In this document: in pieces, positions 37,055 through 45,940 of the stretch | How positions within the stretch are numbered: the first letter of the stretch is position 1 | Layout of the letters: the number at the start of each line of letters is the position of its first letter | DNA from: Spirochaetota bacterium | GTDB taxonomy: Bacteria; Spirochaetota; UBA4802; UBA5550 | Assembly (NCBI GenBank): GCA_017999915.1 | Contig: JAGNKX010000009.1 | Span: 124,001 to 188,000, forward strand | Reading direction: 5' to 3' | Length of the DNA stretch: 64,000 bases | Program-made: the position numbers and the translations under genes | The notes under the pieces: model-generated | Databases searched by the model: none | Seen by the model: the letters and a program-made list of their open reading frames with translations, nothing else | Told to the model about the DNA's origin: nothing

Positions 37055-38233
37055 ATGAAATTCGATTTTGACAGGATCATCGACCGCACCGGAACAGGCT
37101 CCTTCAAGTGGGACCTGGCGGACTCTATCTTCAAGGGATCGGGACTCCTCCCCCTCTGGGTCGCGGATATGGACTTTGAATCGCCCCCGGAGGTGGTGGC
37201 CGCCCTGGAAGAGCGGGCGCGCCACGGCGTGTTCGGATACACGGCGCCGATGCCGGAATACTTCCGGGCCGTGACGGACTGGTTCGAAAGGCGCCACGGA
37301 TGGAGGATCGCGCCGGATTGGATCGTCCCCGCCCCCGGCGTGGTGCCGGCGCTGAACCTCCTCATCCAGACCTTCACCGAACCGGGCGACGGCGTCATCG
37401 TGCAGAAGCCGGTCTACTATCCCTTCATGGGCGCGATAAAGAACAACGGCCGGGTGATCATCAACAATCCCCTGAAGCTCGAGGATAAGGCCTACCGCGT
37501 CGATTATGATGACCTGGAGCAGAAGGCAAGGGATCCCAGGGCTCGGATGCTGATCCTCTGTAGCCCCCATAACCCGGTGGGACGCCTCTGGACGAAGGAA
37601 GAGCTGAAGAGCATCGGCGACATCTGCGCCGCCCATGATCTCCTCGTCATATCTGACGAGATCCACTGTGACCTGACATTCAAGGGCAATCGCCATGTTC
37701 CCTTCGGGTCCATCAGCCCCGGTTTTCTCATGAAATCCATCACCTGCACGGCGCCTAGCAAGACCTTCAACCTGGCCGGTCTCCAGACCGCAAACCTGGT
37801 CATAGCAAACCCTGAATTGAGGAAGCGCTACAACCGCACCATAGAATGCCTCGGCCTCAAGTGGCCCAATCTCTTCGGCGCAGAAGCCCTCATCGCCGCC
37901 TACCGCCACGGCGATGAATGGCTCGACCAGCTGATGGATTACCTCGACGGGAACCTCACCTTCCTCAAGGAGTTCATCGTGGAGAAGCTGCCCCGGGTGA
38001 AGGTGATCGAGCCCGAGGCCACCTACCTGGTGTGGCTCGACTTCAGGGAGTACGGCCTTGGCAATGAAAATCTCAAGAAGCTTCTCCGCGACCAGGCCCG
38101 CCTCGCCCTGGACGACGGTTACATCTTCGGCTCCCCCGAAGGGGACGGCTTCGAACGGATCAATATCGCCTGCCCCAGGGCGATACTGGAGGAGGCGATG
38201 GAGAGGATGCGGGGAGCTCTGGAAGGACTCTAA
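37055..38233 (+). CDS. MalY/PatB-family PLP-dependent C-S lyase or aminotransferase
   Basis: 392 residues. MKFDFDRIIDRTGTGSFKWD and LPLWVADMDFESPPEVVAAL are the characteristic MalY/PatB opening. CSPHNPVGRLWTKEEL binds the cofactor, ISDEIHCDLTFKGNRHVPFG has the PLP Asp, and TAPSKTFNLAGLQTANLVIANP carries the PLP Lys (~230). Members cleave cystathionine or transaminate. The location after the sulfur genes makes beta-cystathionase activity (cystathionine to homocysteine) plausible. The ribosome site is weak. Confidence 0.9.
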   Translation: MKFDFDRIIDRTGTGSFKWDLADSIFKGSGLLPLWVADMDFESPPEVVAALEERARHGVFGYTAPMPEYFRAVTDWFERRHGWRIAPDWIVPAPGVVPALNLLIQTFTEPGDGVIVQKPVYYPFMGAIKNNGRVIINNPLKLEDKAYRVDYDDLEQKARDPRARMLILCSPHNPVGRLWTKEELKSIGDICAAHDLLVISDEIHCDLTFKGNRHVPFGSISPGFLMKSITCTAPSKTFNLAGLQTANLVIANPELRKRYNRTIECLGLKWPNLFGAEALIAAYRHGDEWLDQLMDYLDGNLTFLKEFIVEKLPRVKVIEPEATYLVWLDFREYGLGNENLKKLLRDQARLALDDGYIFGSPEGDGFERINIACPRAILEEAMERMRGALEGL

Positions 38234-38373
38234 CGTATTCGGTGCACAATCCCCTCATCCCCCGGCTCCTTTTTATCCTCACCCGGAACTATTTGACAGA
38301 GGAACCATAACCGATTACATTTAATATAGAGATATTTTTCCTGCGCATCATCCAGATAAAAGGAGGCGCACAA

Positions 38374-39204
38374 ATGAAACTGGCGGCGATAACCGGATGC
38401 GACAGCGGGATCGGCAAATCCCTCGCCGGCCTCTTCGCCGGCGCCGGCTACACGGTCATCGCGTCATATCTCGAGCAGAATCCCTTCCCGGGCAGGAACA
38501 ACATCATGGCGCACAGGCTCGACCTTCGCGACGAATCGTCGATCATCTCCTTCGCGACCCTGGTCAACCGCTACTGCAGCGAGGGGCATCGCCTGGAATT
38601 CTTCATCAACAACGCCGGCGTCGCACTGGGGGGCCCCTTCGAGAACCTGCCCCTCGAATCGTACCGCGCGGTGATGGAGATAAATTTCCTCGGCCTGGCG
38701 GCCCTCACCCAGAAGATCCTTCCCTGCCTCATCAGGAGCAGGGGCCGTCTCGTGGTGAACGGCTCCCTCGCGGGAAGGATCGCCCTGCCCTTTCTCTCCC
38801 CCTACACGGCGTCGAAATTCGCCCTCGAGGGATGGTGCGATTCCGTACGGCGGGAGCTGAATCCCATGGGAGTGAAGACAATCCTTCTCGAGCCGGCGGG
38901 GATCGCCACCCCGATCTGGAACAAGGCCCTTAACCAGGACTCCTCCTTCGCTGACCAGAAATACCGGGAAAGCCTCCGGGCTTTCAGGGAGAATTTCATC
39001 GCCGGCGGCACCAGGGGCATGGAAACCGAAAAGGCGGCGGCGCAGATCTACCGGTTCATCACCAAAGCGCGCCCCCGGGAGCGGTACATCATCGCCCGCA
39101 ACCGATTTCTCTCGCGGCTGGAAACACTCCTTCCCAACCGGCTTCTCGACGCGCTGGTGGTGAAAATGTTTTCCATGCGTTACGGCGATAAAAAAAGCCG
39201 CTGA
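38374..39204 (+). CDS. Short-chain dehydrogenase/reductase
   Basis: 276 residues, classical SDR. The coenzyme motif ITGCDSGIGKSLAGLFAGAG is at the N-terminus; INNAGVALGGPF (NNAG) is near 88; NGSLAGRIALPFLSPYTASKFAL has the Ser and YxxxK catalytic residues (~130-150). LLEPAGIATPIW is the usual loop after them. The NAD(H)/NADP(H) preference and substrate are unknown. AGGAGG precedes the ATG by 8 bases. Its stop codon lies within the terminator stem. Confidence 0.92.
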   Translation: MKLAAITGCDSGIGKSLAGLFAGAGYTVIASYLEQNPFPGRNNIMAHRLDLRDESSIISFATLVNRYCSEGHRLEFFINNAGVALGGPFENLPLESYRAVMEINFLGLAALTQKILPCLIRSRGRLVVNGSLAGRIALPFLSPYTASKFALEGWCDSVRRELNPMGVKTILLEPAGIATPIWNKALNQDSSFADQKYRESLRAFRENFIAGGTRGMETEKAAAQIYRFITKARPRERYIIARNRFLSRLETLLPNRLLDALVVKMFSMRYGDKKSR

Positions 39205-39214
39205 GAGCGGCTTT
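39194..39214 (+). terminator. Rho-independent terminator overlapping the SDR stop codon
   Basis: AAAGCCGCT, loop GAG and AGCGGCTTT form a 9-bp stem. The TGA stop of the SDR gene (39202-39204) is inside it, and A and T runs flank it. Confidence 0.75.
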
Positions 39215-39290
39215 AAATCTTTGCTGCAGTTGCGACACGAACGTTTCGTGATCGTTTGGACATTACTGTTTTCAAGTCATCATTGATTTA

Positions 39291-40193
39291 TTATTTTGAA
39301 GCGGGAACAAGCTCATGAATATCCAGGGGCAGGGCCTTCTCATCCCGCCTGACCATTGTGATGGCGCCCTCGGGGCATGCTTCAGCGCAGTTCCCGCATC
39401 CCATGCAAAGGCTCGGATGGACCTCCGGGATTGATTTTTCATTATTCCTCGTAATGGCCCCGAAGGGGCAGATGGATACGCACTCGCCATGGCCCTTGCA
39501 TTTCGCGGCATTTATTGACATGCCGTAGCCCGAATGGGCCAGGGAGCTTTCCATGATATCCAGCGACCCGAAGAGCTTATGGGCCGAAATGGAAACGCAG
39601 CATTCGGGGCAGCAGTTGCAGATCGCGTACATGCGGTCGCCGGCCCCGTCCTTGCAGTAGGCGTTTGTCACGTAACCCTTTTCCTTGCACAGCGCGAGAA
39701 GATCAAGGGCCTCGTCACGGGTAAGCTTGATAGGGTTCGCGCCCTTGTTATGCTCCAGCATGAATGAAGAGAAAGGCTCGCCGATGATCATGCACTTGTT
39801 CGCCGGCTGGCAGTCGTGCTTCCTGGCGTTGCGGCAGGCGCATTCCACCGCGACGATGGAATCGGGGTTCTGGAAAATGATCTGATGCGCCATGTCATAG
39901 GGAATGACTGATTTGGCGAGGTCCCGCGGAACAGCCACGTCCTTGTCAAGCTTGACGATTTTTCTGGCGTCCTGCACAAGCATTATCTTGCCGTGGTACC
40001 TGCTGGTGAGGAATCTGATAATGGGAATAAAGAGAAATTTATTCCCTTTATTGATTATCTTCCCCACGATAGTGAAGGCCCTCGCGATTATCCCTACGTA
40101 TACAGATATATACTTCAGGTAGAGATATCCGTCTATTTTCAAATAGAGATTTTTTCCATGGAGATTGAACAACTGTTCCGTCGATGATTTCAT
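39291..40193 (-). CDS. Polyferredoxin-like 4Fe-4S protein A (His variant)
   Basis: 300 residues. The first ~60 are aromatic and hydrophobic (YLKYISVYVGIIARAF), suggesting membrane contact. A middle Cys region contains VECACR, KCMIIG and YAICNCCPECCVSI. The C-terminus has two ferredoxin motifs: CKGHGECVSICPFGA, where the second Cys of C-x2-C-x2-C-x3-C is His, and a canonical CMGCGNCAEACPEGA. It should carry electrons for a redox enzyme. Paralogues B, C and D are at 44883, 47260 and 49542. GGGAGG precedes the start. Two TetR-type operators lie 231-300 bp upstream (40424, 40493), like those before ferredoxin B. Confidence 0.85.
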   Translation of the reverse strand: MKSSTEQLFNLHGKNLYLKIDGYLYLKYISVYVGIIARAFTIVGKIINKGNKFLFIPIIRFLTSRYHGKIMLVQDARKIVKLDKDVAVPRDLAKSVIPYDMAHQIIFQNPDSIVAVECACRNARKHDCQPANKCMIIGEPFSSFMLEHNKGANPIKLTRDEALDLLALCKEKGYVTNAYCKDGAGDRMYAICNCCPECCVSISAHKLFGSLDIMESSLAHSGYGMSINAAKCKGHGECVSICPFGAITRNNEKSIPEVHPSLCMGCGNCAEACPEGAITMVRRDEKALPLDIHELVPASK

Positions 40194-40423
40194 GTAACTA
40201 CCCCTCCCGGTCTATTTTTTGTTAAACAGCCGAACAGGGAATAATCCCTCCGGCTGCTTGATAGTTTGCTCCGAGTTCAGCGGATGCCATGGCATATCGC
40301 AACCCAGCATCCATGTGCTTTGAACGCCTTTTGCCCAGAGGCACGACGCTTTTTCATCGAAACATTTGTGGATTCTCTAGTACTCTGACCCGACTGTATG
40401 GTAATATAAACAGTATAATATTA

Positions 40424-40439
40424 ACCTGACGTGTCATGT
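40424..40439. promoter_or_regulatory. Operator, degenerate copy (regulon 1, ferredoxin A)
   Basis: ACCTGACGTGTCATGT matches the palindrome ACCTGACGCGTCAGGT at 14 of 16 positions. It is 69 bp from the perfect copy at 40493. Confidence 0.65.
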
Positions 40440-40492
40440 CAGAATAAAGAATTTATATACTCATTGCCATATGTTATTGTGTTTCTTAATGG

Positions 40493-40508
40493 ACCTGACG
40501 CGTCAGGT
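40493..40508. promoter_or_regulatory. Operator, perfect palindrome (regulon 1, ferredoxin A)
   Basis: ACCTGACGCGTCAGGT is a perfect 16-bp palindrome, identical to that at 45925-45940. The divergent TetR at 46538 is the best candidate to bind it. The 449-bp gap from 40194 to 40643 otherwise holds no gene. Confidence 0.7.
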
Positions 40509-40643
40509 TTTTATCAAAATAGTTATATTCACTTGAAAAAGTCAATAAAAATATATCAATAATTGGGTGATAGGGTGAATATTATCTGTTTGGTATCACA
40601 GACAACTCCGAAGTGGTCCTTTTTTTCTTACCTGTCCGGTCAA

Positions 40644-42011
40644 CTACTTTGTTTCCATCATAACGATACAAACATCATCGTTAATTGCCATAGTACCGCA
40701 GAAATCGAATAATCCCTGTATGATGGTTTGCACAAGTTCAGATATCGGCCGGTCCCTGTGTTTCAGAATAATATCGTTCATTAACGTATTCTCAAATTCC
40801 TCCTGCCGGGAATTCCTGGCCTCCATGAGGCCATCCGTGTAAAAGAGAATTCTATCGCCCGGGTTGAGCACCGTCTCTCCCTCGGTGAAGGCGATTCCAG
40901 CCTTAACGCCAAGGAGAATGCCTTCAGAACGGAGCTCCTCCATCGCACCCCCCGCTCGCAGAAGGTAGGGATAGGGGTGGCCACCTCGGGCATACCGGAA
41001 GATCCTCGTTCCCGTGTCATAGATTCCGTAAAATGCCGTAAGGAAATTATCCTTCGTGAGACCGATGATTTTATTATTGATGCACGCCATGAATTCACTG
41101 CATGAGTGTTTTTCCTGGCCGGCTGTATGCACCAGGGTCTTCACCATGCTGCTTATAAGGGCAGCGGCGACACCGTGTCCCGACACGTCGCTGATGAACA
41201 CACCGATGCGATTGTCTTCGCCAAACCTTATGAAATCATAAAAATCGCCCCCCAGTTCAGCCAGGGGAATGAAGGATGAATAAAATTCGGCACCATCCAC
41301 GACAGGCGGTTCCTGGGGAAACAGGTTAATCTGTATTGACCGGGCGAGGAGCAGGTCATGGAAAATCTGGTCGTTTTTTTGCTCGATATAGCGGTAATTC
41401 TCCTCAAGCTCACGGGTCTGTGAATCGATTACCGCAGCCTGCCTGAATCGGTTGTAGCGCATCCTGTTCTGGCTTATGGCGAGGGCAACGCAGATGGCCG
41501 ATACCACGAAGGGCATGGTCAGGAATACCATCCGGGCAACGGCGATTTCAATAGTGAGCAGTATATGGATGGCAAGAACAAGAAGCGGAGCAAGAAGCAT
41601 CAGCGCGAGGGTCATGACCTCCCCGCGGTAACCCAGGAACACCAGGAAGATCACAATAACGAGCCATAAAACCGCCGCGTCATAGAATTCGGAGCCGGCG
41701 GTGATCATGACAATGCCGTTCATCATTAAAACTGAGCTCAATAGAAGAAGTATATAAATGGTCCGCACCAGGGCATGGTGTTTTGGCGGAGCGTTTTTTA
41801 TCATTACAAGAAACAGTAACGCAAACACAAAGGGAGGTGTCCTAAAAAAAATAATCTGCCAGGGAAGCGAGAAGACAAGCAGGTCCAATAACGCGAAAAC
41901 AGGAATCAATAGCAGTGCAATGATAGCCCCGATCCGCCCGAGATGTATCATGCGCGAATAGACATATTCTCTGAACCTGCTGTCAATGTCTGTATTGTTG
42001 CGTTCATGCAT
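40644..42011 (-). CDS. Membrane RsbU/SpoIIE-type PP2C phosphatase
   Basis: 455 residues. Six or so transmembrane segments occupy ~20-195 (IGAIIALLLIPVFALLDLLV, LWLVIVIFLVFLGY). A short coiled coil leads to the PP2C domain from ~220: LLLARSIQINLFPQEPP, LGGDFYDFIRFG, FISDVSGHGVAAALISSMVK, RILFYTDGLMEARNS, DDVCIVMME. The Asp residues that hold Mn are present. It should act on a phosphorylated anti-sigma antagonist. The sensor differs from that of the phosphatase at 6895. It sits between the two redox-module parts and may or may not be connected to them. Confidence 0.88.
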   Translation of the reverse strand: MHERNNTDIDSRFREYVYSRMIHLGRIGAIIALLLIPVFALLDLLVFSLPWQIIFFRTPPFVFALLFLVMIKNAPPKHHALVRTIYILLLLSSVLMMNGIVMITAGSEFYDAAVLWLVIVIFLVFLGYRGEVMTLALMLLAPLLVLAIHILLTIEIAVARMVFLTMPFVVSAICVALAISQNRMRYNRFRQAAVIDSQTRELEENYRYIEQKNDQIFHDLLLARSIQINLFPQEPPVVDGAEFYSSFIPLAELGGDFYDFIRFGEDNRIGVFISDVSGHGVAAALISSMVKTLVHTAGQEKHSCSEFMACINNKIIGLTKDNFLTAFYGIYDTGTRIFRYARGGHPYPYLLRAGGAMEELRSEGILLGVKAGIAFTEGETVLNPGDRILFYTDGLMEARNSRQEEFENTLMNDIILKHRDRPISELVQTIIQGLFDFCGTMAINDDVCIVMMETK

Positions 42012-42049
42012 AGATTGATTTTTTATGATCCCCTCACCTGAAGCCGGGA

Positions 42050-42283
42050 TTACTCATCAGGGCCGATAAAAGCGATATACCGGGCCTTATCTGAAATGAT
42101 TATGGCATTACTGAAGCCCATGGCAAGCAAAAAGTTCCGGACAGGTGCTTTTACTTCTGTGCCGCTTCCACAGGACCCGGTCAGTACTTCTTCTTCCTCA
42201 GGAACGGCACCTTTTCCTGCTTGCGGTATACGTATCATATTCATCCGCAGCGCCCCGGTGATGTTTAAAGAAAATGGCGGCAA
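42050..42283 (-). pseudogene. Decayed copy of the 3' end of a DUF4139 gene
   Basis: The minus strand of 42259-42089 aligns with 18768-18945, the end of the DUF4139 gene and its downstream bases. A 77-codon open frame here (ending NAIIISDKARYIAFIGPDE) runs in a different frame from the parental protein. The parental frame, read through RGAADEYDTYTASRKR, stops at once. It is therefore better read as a fossil fragment than as a gene. It lies between divergent genes (phosphatase and cyclase) where no intact member of the family remains. Confidence 0.6.
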
Positions 42284-42436
42284 CTACAATTTTATGCGAA
42301 TAACTATGCAGGAATTGAATAAATGGGCCTGGCATGTCGGATAATTTTTTCTCTTTATGATGCTTTTTTACTTGATTGCTGAGATACTTTGGTGTAATTT
42401 TCGCATACAAAATACAGAATACCATGATTATTTACT

Positions 42437-43411
42437 ATGGTCACAATTGATCTGACACTAACTAAAGACCTGACGGAAATGCTGGCAAAAAGCCTTCTCT
42501 TCCGTGATCTGGAGGCCATCGGTTCTTATTTGTTAAAGGACTACAGCGCTCATTTATATGGCAGCATACCGAAACATATTACCATTGCGCCGCTGAAAGC
42601 GGCAACCATTCTTGTTTCCGAATGTCAATCACGGGGCAAAATCAAGGATCTTCTATCATTTGTAATCGAGTTGGACGGCACGCTGCTCAACGGGAATATC
42701 GTCAAGCTTATAGGGCTTGAAAATATTCTCTACCGCCTGTCCCGAACCGGCGTTTATTTTGACTTCATGAAACGGAAATTCATTTCGTCCCATGAGAACA
42801 AGGATATAATGCCAGGCTGGGGAGTGCTCCGCGAAGGCAAGGAATATCAGATCATTATCGCATCGATAGACATATGCGGCAACTCCAAGCTTGTTCAGAA
42901 GCACAGTCCCTCTGCGATGGAAAAGGTTTATTATAAATTCAACAATTTTTTAAATAAAAGCTTATATCATTATAACGGCCGGGTGTGGTTCTGGGCCGGC
43001 GATGGCGGCATAATCGCGTTTCGGAAAGATGACGGCATCAACAACGCGGTGGCATGCTGCATAGAGGTGCTTTTCACGCTGCCATTATTCAATTCAATGC
43101 CCGATAAACCGATCGAGGATAACATCGAGCTCCGCATCGGGATGGATGCCAATACCATCAAGTTTTTTAACGATACAGGGCGAATCGTTTCCGATGTCAT
43201 CAACTATGCCTCGCATCTTGAGAAACAGGGCACATGCCCCAACGGGCTGAGCATATCCCAGGACATCTACAATGAGCTTTCCCGGGGTTTGAAGAGCATG
43301 TTCAATCAGGAAATAAAGTTTAAAGATAGAACCGCTTATACCATGTCATACGATTATTTTAAGGCTCTTGAAAACAAGAAAAAGCGCCAGCCAGTGGCGG
43401 GACAGCAGTGA
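42437..43411 (+). CDS. Class III nucleotide-cyclase-domain protein with unknown N-terminal domain
   Basis: 324 residues. Residues ~1-95 are helical (LTEMLAKSLLFRDLEAIGSY then KAATILVSECQSRGKIKDLL), reminiscent of death-fold-like effector-associated domains, but this is only resemblance. The cyclase homology domain runs ~135-300. IIIASIDICGNSKL has the first metal Asp, VWFWAGDGGIIAF the second, and GRIVSDVINYASHLEK the transition-state region. There the usual N-x-A-x-R becomes N-x-A-x-H, so Arg is replaced by His. It may have weak or altered activity, or bind a nucleotide only. No signal or membrane segment. Confidence 0.72.
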   Translation: MVTIDLTLTKDLTEMLAKSLLFRDLEAIGSYLLKDYSAHLYGSIPKHITIAPLKAATILVSECQSRGKIKDLLSFVIELDGTLLNGNIVKLIGLENILYRLSRTGVYFDFMKRKFISSHENKDIMPGWGVLREGKEYQIIIASIDICGNSKLVQKHSPSAMEKVYYKFNNFLNKSLYHYNGRVWFWAGDGGIIAFRKDDGINNAVACCIEVLFTLPLFNSMPDKPIEDNIELRIGMDANTIKFFNDTGRIVSDVINYASHLEKQGTCPNGLSISQDIYNELSRGLKSMFNQEIKFKDRTAYTMSYDYFKALENKKKRQPVAGQQ

Positions 43412-43484
43412 GGGACGGGAAACCGTTCGTTTAGTCCCTTGAATAATGCTCATGAGAGACTTCCCCCGGAAGGGGGACTTTGTA

Positions 43485-43520
43485 TTTTGAAAGCGCGGTC
43501 GCGTGACCGCGCTTTCAAAA
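43485..43520. terminator. Perfect 16-bp stem hairpin between convergent genes
   Basis: TTTTGAAAGCGCGGTC, loop GCGT and GACCGCGCTTTCAAAA pair without mismatch. It lies between the cyclase (stop 43411) and the convergent GMC gene (stop 43574); A/T runs are part of the stem, so it may terminate both transcripts. Confidence 0.7.
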
Positions 43521-43573
43521 AGGCCGCCTCCACCCGTGAGGGTTTGGGAGGCGGGACAGCTCCAACCATATCA

Positions 43574-44869
43574 TTACTTAAGCCGCGCATCCAGGTGCTT
43601 TGAAAGCCTCTTGCCGAGGGACACCACGGTCCAGACCACGGGCGCGCCCAGGGACGACGGGAACACGCTGGCGTCGCAGCAGTAAAGGTCCTTGATCTGC
43701 GTCTCCAGGTTGGTGTCCAGCACATGGCCGATGCGGCAGGTCGCGGACGGATGGGCGCCGGCGGCCTTCATCGGATAGACGCTGCTCTCCTTGGCGCCGG
43801 CCTTCTTGAAGATCTTCGTGATGATCTCCACGCCCTTGTCGATCTTCTTCTGGTCGTTGGCCGTGAGGGGCTTGGAAAAGGCCCTCCCCTTTTTGATCTC
43901 GCCGGTGGTATCGTCCTGCACCTTCACCATGATGCTGGTATACCGCATGAAGTTGGCCATCTTCAAAAGATGCGTGGGTCCCGACAGCGCGATAATCCCC
44001 AGGAAGAGCGCCCAGTTCGGGGCCACCGGCAGGATGCAGAGGCCGTCCTCGTCATAGTGCTCGATGGTACCCACGCTCATCGGCGTGGCCCCCAGGGAGT
44101 TGGTGCCGGGGATGATCCCCTGCACGAAGGAGAGCCAGTCGCAGCAGAGGCCCTTGCCCGCCTCCTCGATGCCGGCGCCCCGGAGCATATGCACGTTGTT
44201 CAGGCCCCCCGAGGAGAGGACCACCGCCTTGCCGTAGTACCGCTCGCCGTTCTTCAGGGCAACGCCCACGGCCCTGCCGTTCTCCACGATCACGTCCTTC
44301 ACGTTGGCGTGGAGCTTCAGGTCCGCGCCGCCGGCCACCGCCTCGTCGCCGAAGACGCGGCCGGTCCACTTCGCCCCGGTCTTGCACCCGAGCATGCAGT
44401 TGCCGGAGCCGCTGCACTTGCCCGGATCGATGAACTTCTCCACCTTCTGCCAGTGGTAGCCCAGGCTGTTGGCCGCCTCCAGCAGGCGCATGTTGTTCTC
44501 GCCGATCAGCTCGTCCGGCATCGGCTGGATCCACATCTCGCTCTTCGCCTCGGCCGCCTCTTTAGCAAGGTCGATCCCCAGGGGGGCGAATATCTTCTTG
44601 GGCGGCGGCACCGCGCACCCGGCGGCTATGTTCGAGGCGCCGCCGTAGTTGTTCACGAAAATGACTATATCCTTGTAGTTGCGCAGCAGGGTCGGCAGGT
44701 CGATCATGGTCGCCACCGTGGCCGTATTGCCCAGCCACTCCATGCGGCCGCCCTTCTCGAGGAGAAGGACCTTCTTTCCCTTCTTCGTCATCTCCCGGGC
44801 CACGGTGCAGCCGGCGGCCCCGCTCCCCACTACGATCACGTCGTATTGCTTCTTCTGTTCCTTTTTCAT
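43574..44869 (-). CDS. GMC-type FAD oxidoreductase, copy 1
   Basis: 431 residues. DVIVVGSGAAGCTVAREMTK KGKKVLLLEKGG is the FAD-binding motif; GGASNIAAGCAVPPPKK and NSLGYHWQKVEKF follow. CSGSGNCMLGCKTGAKWT (~152) has Cys residues that may hold a cluster or disulfide. SSGGLNNVHMLRGAG closes the GMC core. The C-terminal HPSATCRIGHVLDTNL and DLYCCDASVFPSSLGAPVVWT match the GMC_oxred_C domain. Substrate unknown. It follows ferredoxin B by 13 bp (same operon), so electrons may go to or from the Fe-S partner. It differs from copy 2 (48225) only at the two ends. Confidence 0.88.
   Translation of the reverse strand: MKKEQKKQYDVIVVGSGAAGCTVAREMTKKGKKVLLLEKGGRMEWLGNTATVATMIDLPTLLRNYKDIVIFVNNYGGASNIAAGCAVPPPKKIFAPLGIDLAKEAAEAKSEMWIQPMPDELIGENNMRLLEAANSLGYHWQKVEKFIDPGKCSGSGNCMLGCKTGAKWTGRVFGDEAVAGGADLKLHANVKDVIVENGRAVGVALKNGERYYGKAVVLSSGGLNNVHMLRGAGIEEAGKGLCCDWLSFVQGIIPGTNSLGATPMSVGTIEHYDEDGLCILPVAPNWALFLGIIALSGPTHLLKMANFMRYTSIMVKVQDDTTGEIKKGRAFSKPLTANDQKKIDKGVEIITKIFKKAGAKESSVYPMKAAGAHPSATCRIGHVLDTNLETQIKDLYCCDASVFPSSLGAPVVWTVVSLGKRLSKHLDARLK
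43605..44847 (-). repeat. 1.24-kb duplicated DNA block, copy 1
   Basis: Bases 43605-44847 correspond to 48256-49498 at a constant offset of 4651. Reading them side by side I found no difference. Translations of this block in the other frames are identical too, so synonymous sites are also identical. Outside these limits the sequences diverge at once. Confidence 0.88.
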
Positions 44870-44882
44870 TGTATGGCTCCTT

Positions 44883-45794
44883 TTAGTTTCTCAGCGCGTA
44901 TGCGGATTTTCTGGCGTGTTCCCTGACCAGATCCAGGTCGAGGGGTCTGGATTTATCAGGATCGGCATACAGCCGTATGGCTTTATTGGGACAATTCTCG
45001 ACACAAAGTTCGCAGCCATGACATTTTCCCTTGTCATAGGACCAGCCCCGGCCATTGATGCTGACAGCGCCGAAATGGCAGGTCTGTACGCAGGTGCCGC
45101 ATTTCCTGCATTTTTTGATATCATGTTCCACGGAATAGCCGGAGACCTCTGTCATGTAGGTTTTCGGGTCGATTTTCCTGGTCAGGGCGGTTGCCCTGAG
45201 GGATACGCAGGTGTCGGGGTGACAGTTGCAGATGACCCCGGTGCTGCCGCCGGTGGCCACTTTGAAAAATGCCTGGGTGATATACCCTTTCTTCCTGAAA
45301 GATTTTATTAGGTCCAGGGCTTCTTCCTGGGAGACCACACGGGGATTGTATTTTTTGCACCGGTCGAGCCAGAACTTGCCGGTGCCGCTGCCGACAAAGA
45401 GGCATGAATTAATGTGTTCATCCTTATCGCCGAGGGCCTTCTTGCAGGGACAGTCCATGACAACGATGAATTCAGGATCGGTGAAGAGGATCTTTCGTGC
45501 GTACTTGAACGGAACGATCTTTTTATTCTCTTCCCCATCAAAATTGATGTTTTCATTAAGTTCAAATATCTTTTTAGTGTCCGCCGCTGACAGGACCTTG
45601 CTGTGGTAGCGGCTGAAAATGAAGTTACCCGCATATTTCAGAGGCTTCAGCCATGTCAGGTACTCGAGAGGCTTGAAAGCCATAGAAACGGTTTTGACAT
45701 AAGGGTAATACCATGCGAAATATAGGTAATTATGGATTGCCCTGTCGATCCGCCAGCCATGCTTTTTCATTAATAATTTTGTCGATTCTCTCAT
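44883..45794 (-). CDS. Polyferredoxin-like 4Fe-4S protein B (canonical)
   Basis: 303 residues. A hydrophobic aromatic N-terminus (AIHNYLYFAWYYPYVKTVSM) is followed by the Cys region VMDCPCKKALGDKDE, NSCLFVG and GSTGVICNCHPDTCVSL. Two canonical ferredoxin motifs close it: CRKCGTCVQTCHFGA and CHGCELCVENCPNKA. It is the first gene of the operon with GMC copy 1. GGAGGGGG precedes the ATG. Two regulon-1 operators lie 57-146 bp upstream, and TetR1 is divergent. It resembles ferredoxins C and D much more than A. Confidence 0.86.
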   Translation of the reverse strand: MRESTKLLMKKHGWRIDRAIHNYLYFAWYYPYVKTVSMAFKPLEYLTWLKPLKYAGNFIFSRYHSKVLSAADTKKIFELNENINFDGEENKKIVPFKYARKILFTDPEFIVVMDCPCKKALGDKDEHINSCLFVGSGTGKFWLDRCKKYNPRVVSQEEALDLIKSFRKKGYITQAFFKVATGGSTGVICNCHPDTCVSLRATALTRKIDPKTYMTEVSGYSVEHDIKKCRKCGTCVQTCHFGAVSINGRGWSYDKGKCHGCELCVENCPNKAIRLYADPDKSRPLDLDLVREHARKSAYALRN

Positions 45795-45850
45795 GCTCTG
45801 ACCCCCTCCAAATTTGGTTTCATAAACTGATGGAAAAATTGGTTAAATTG

Positions 45851-45866
45851 ACCTGATGTGTCATGT
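45851..45866. promoter_or_regulatory. Operator, degenerate copy (regulon 1, ferredoxin B)
   Basis: ACCTGATGTGTCATGT matches the perfect palindrome at 13 of 16 positions and shares with 40424 the same two changes (GTGTCATG half). It is 74 bp from the perfect copy. Confidence 0.65.
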
Positions 45867-45924
45867 CTAATATTTGAAATTAAATTTCTTTATAAACATT
45901 ATTGATATTTATAAAAATAAATGT

Positions 45925-45940
45925 ACCTGACGCGTCAGGT
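45925..45940. promoter_or_regulatory. Operator, perfect palindrome (regulon 1, ferredoxin B)
   Basis: ACCTGACGCGTCAGGT, identical to 40493-40508. The 743-bp divergent gap (45795-46537) is AT-rich. Beyond these sites, no gene or further dyad was seen in it. Confidence 0.7.

Noticed and set aside
42096-42344. An 82-codon plus-strand frame (MIMALLKPMASKKF...)
   Set aside because: It is antisense to the decayed DUF4139 segment; the same peptide start recurs at 18962 on the minus strand only because the DNA segment is repeated. No ribosome site or family.
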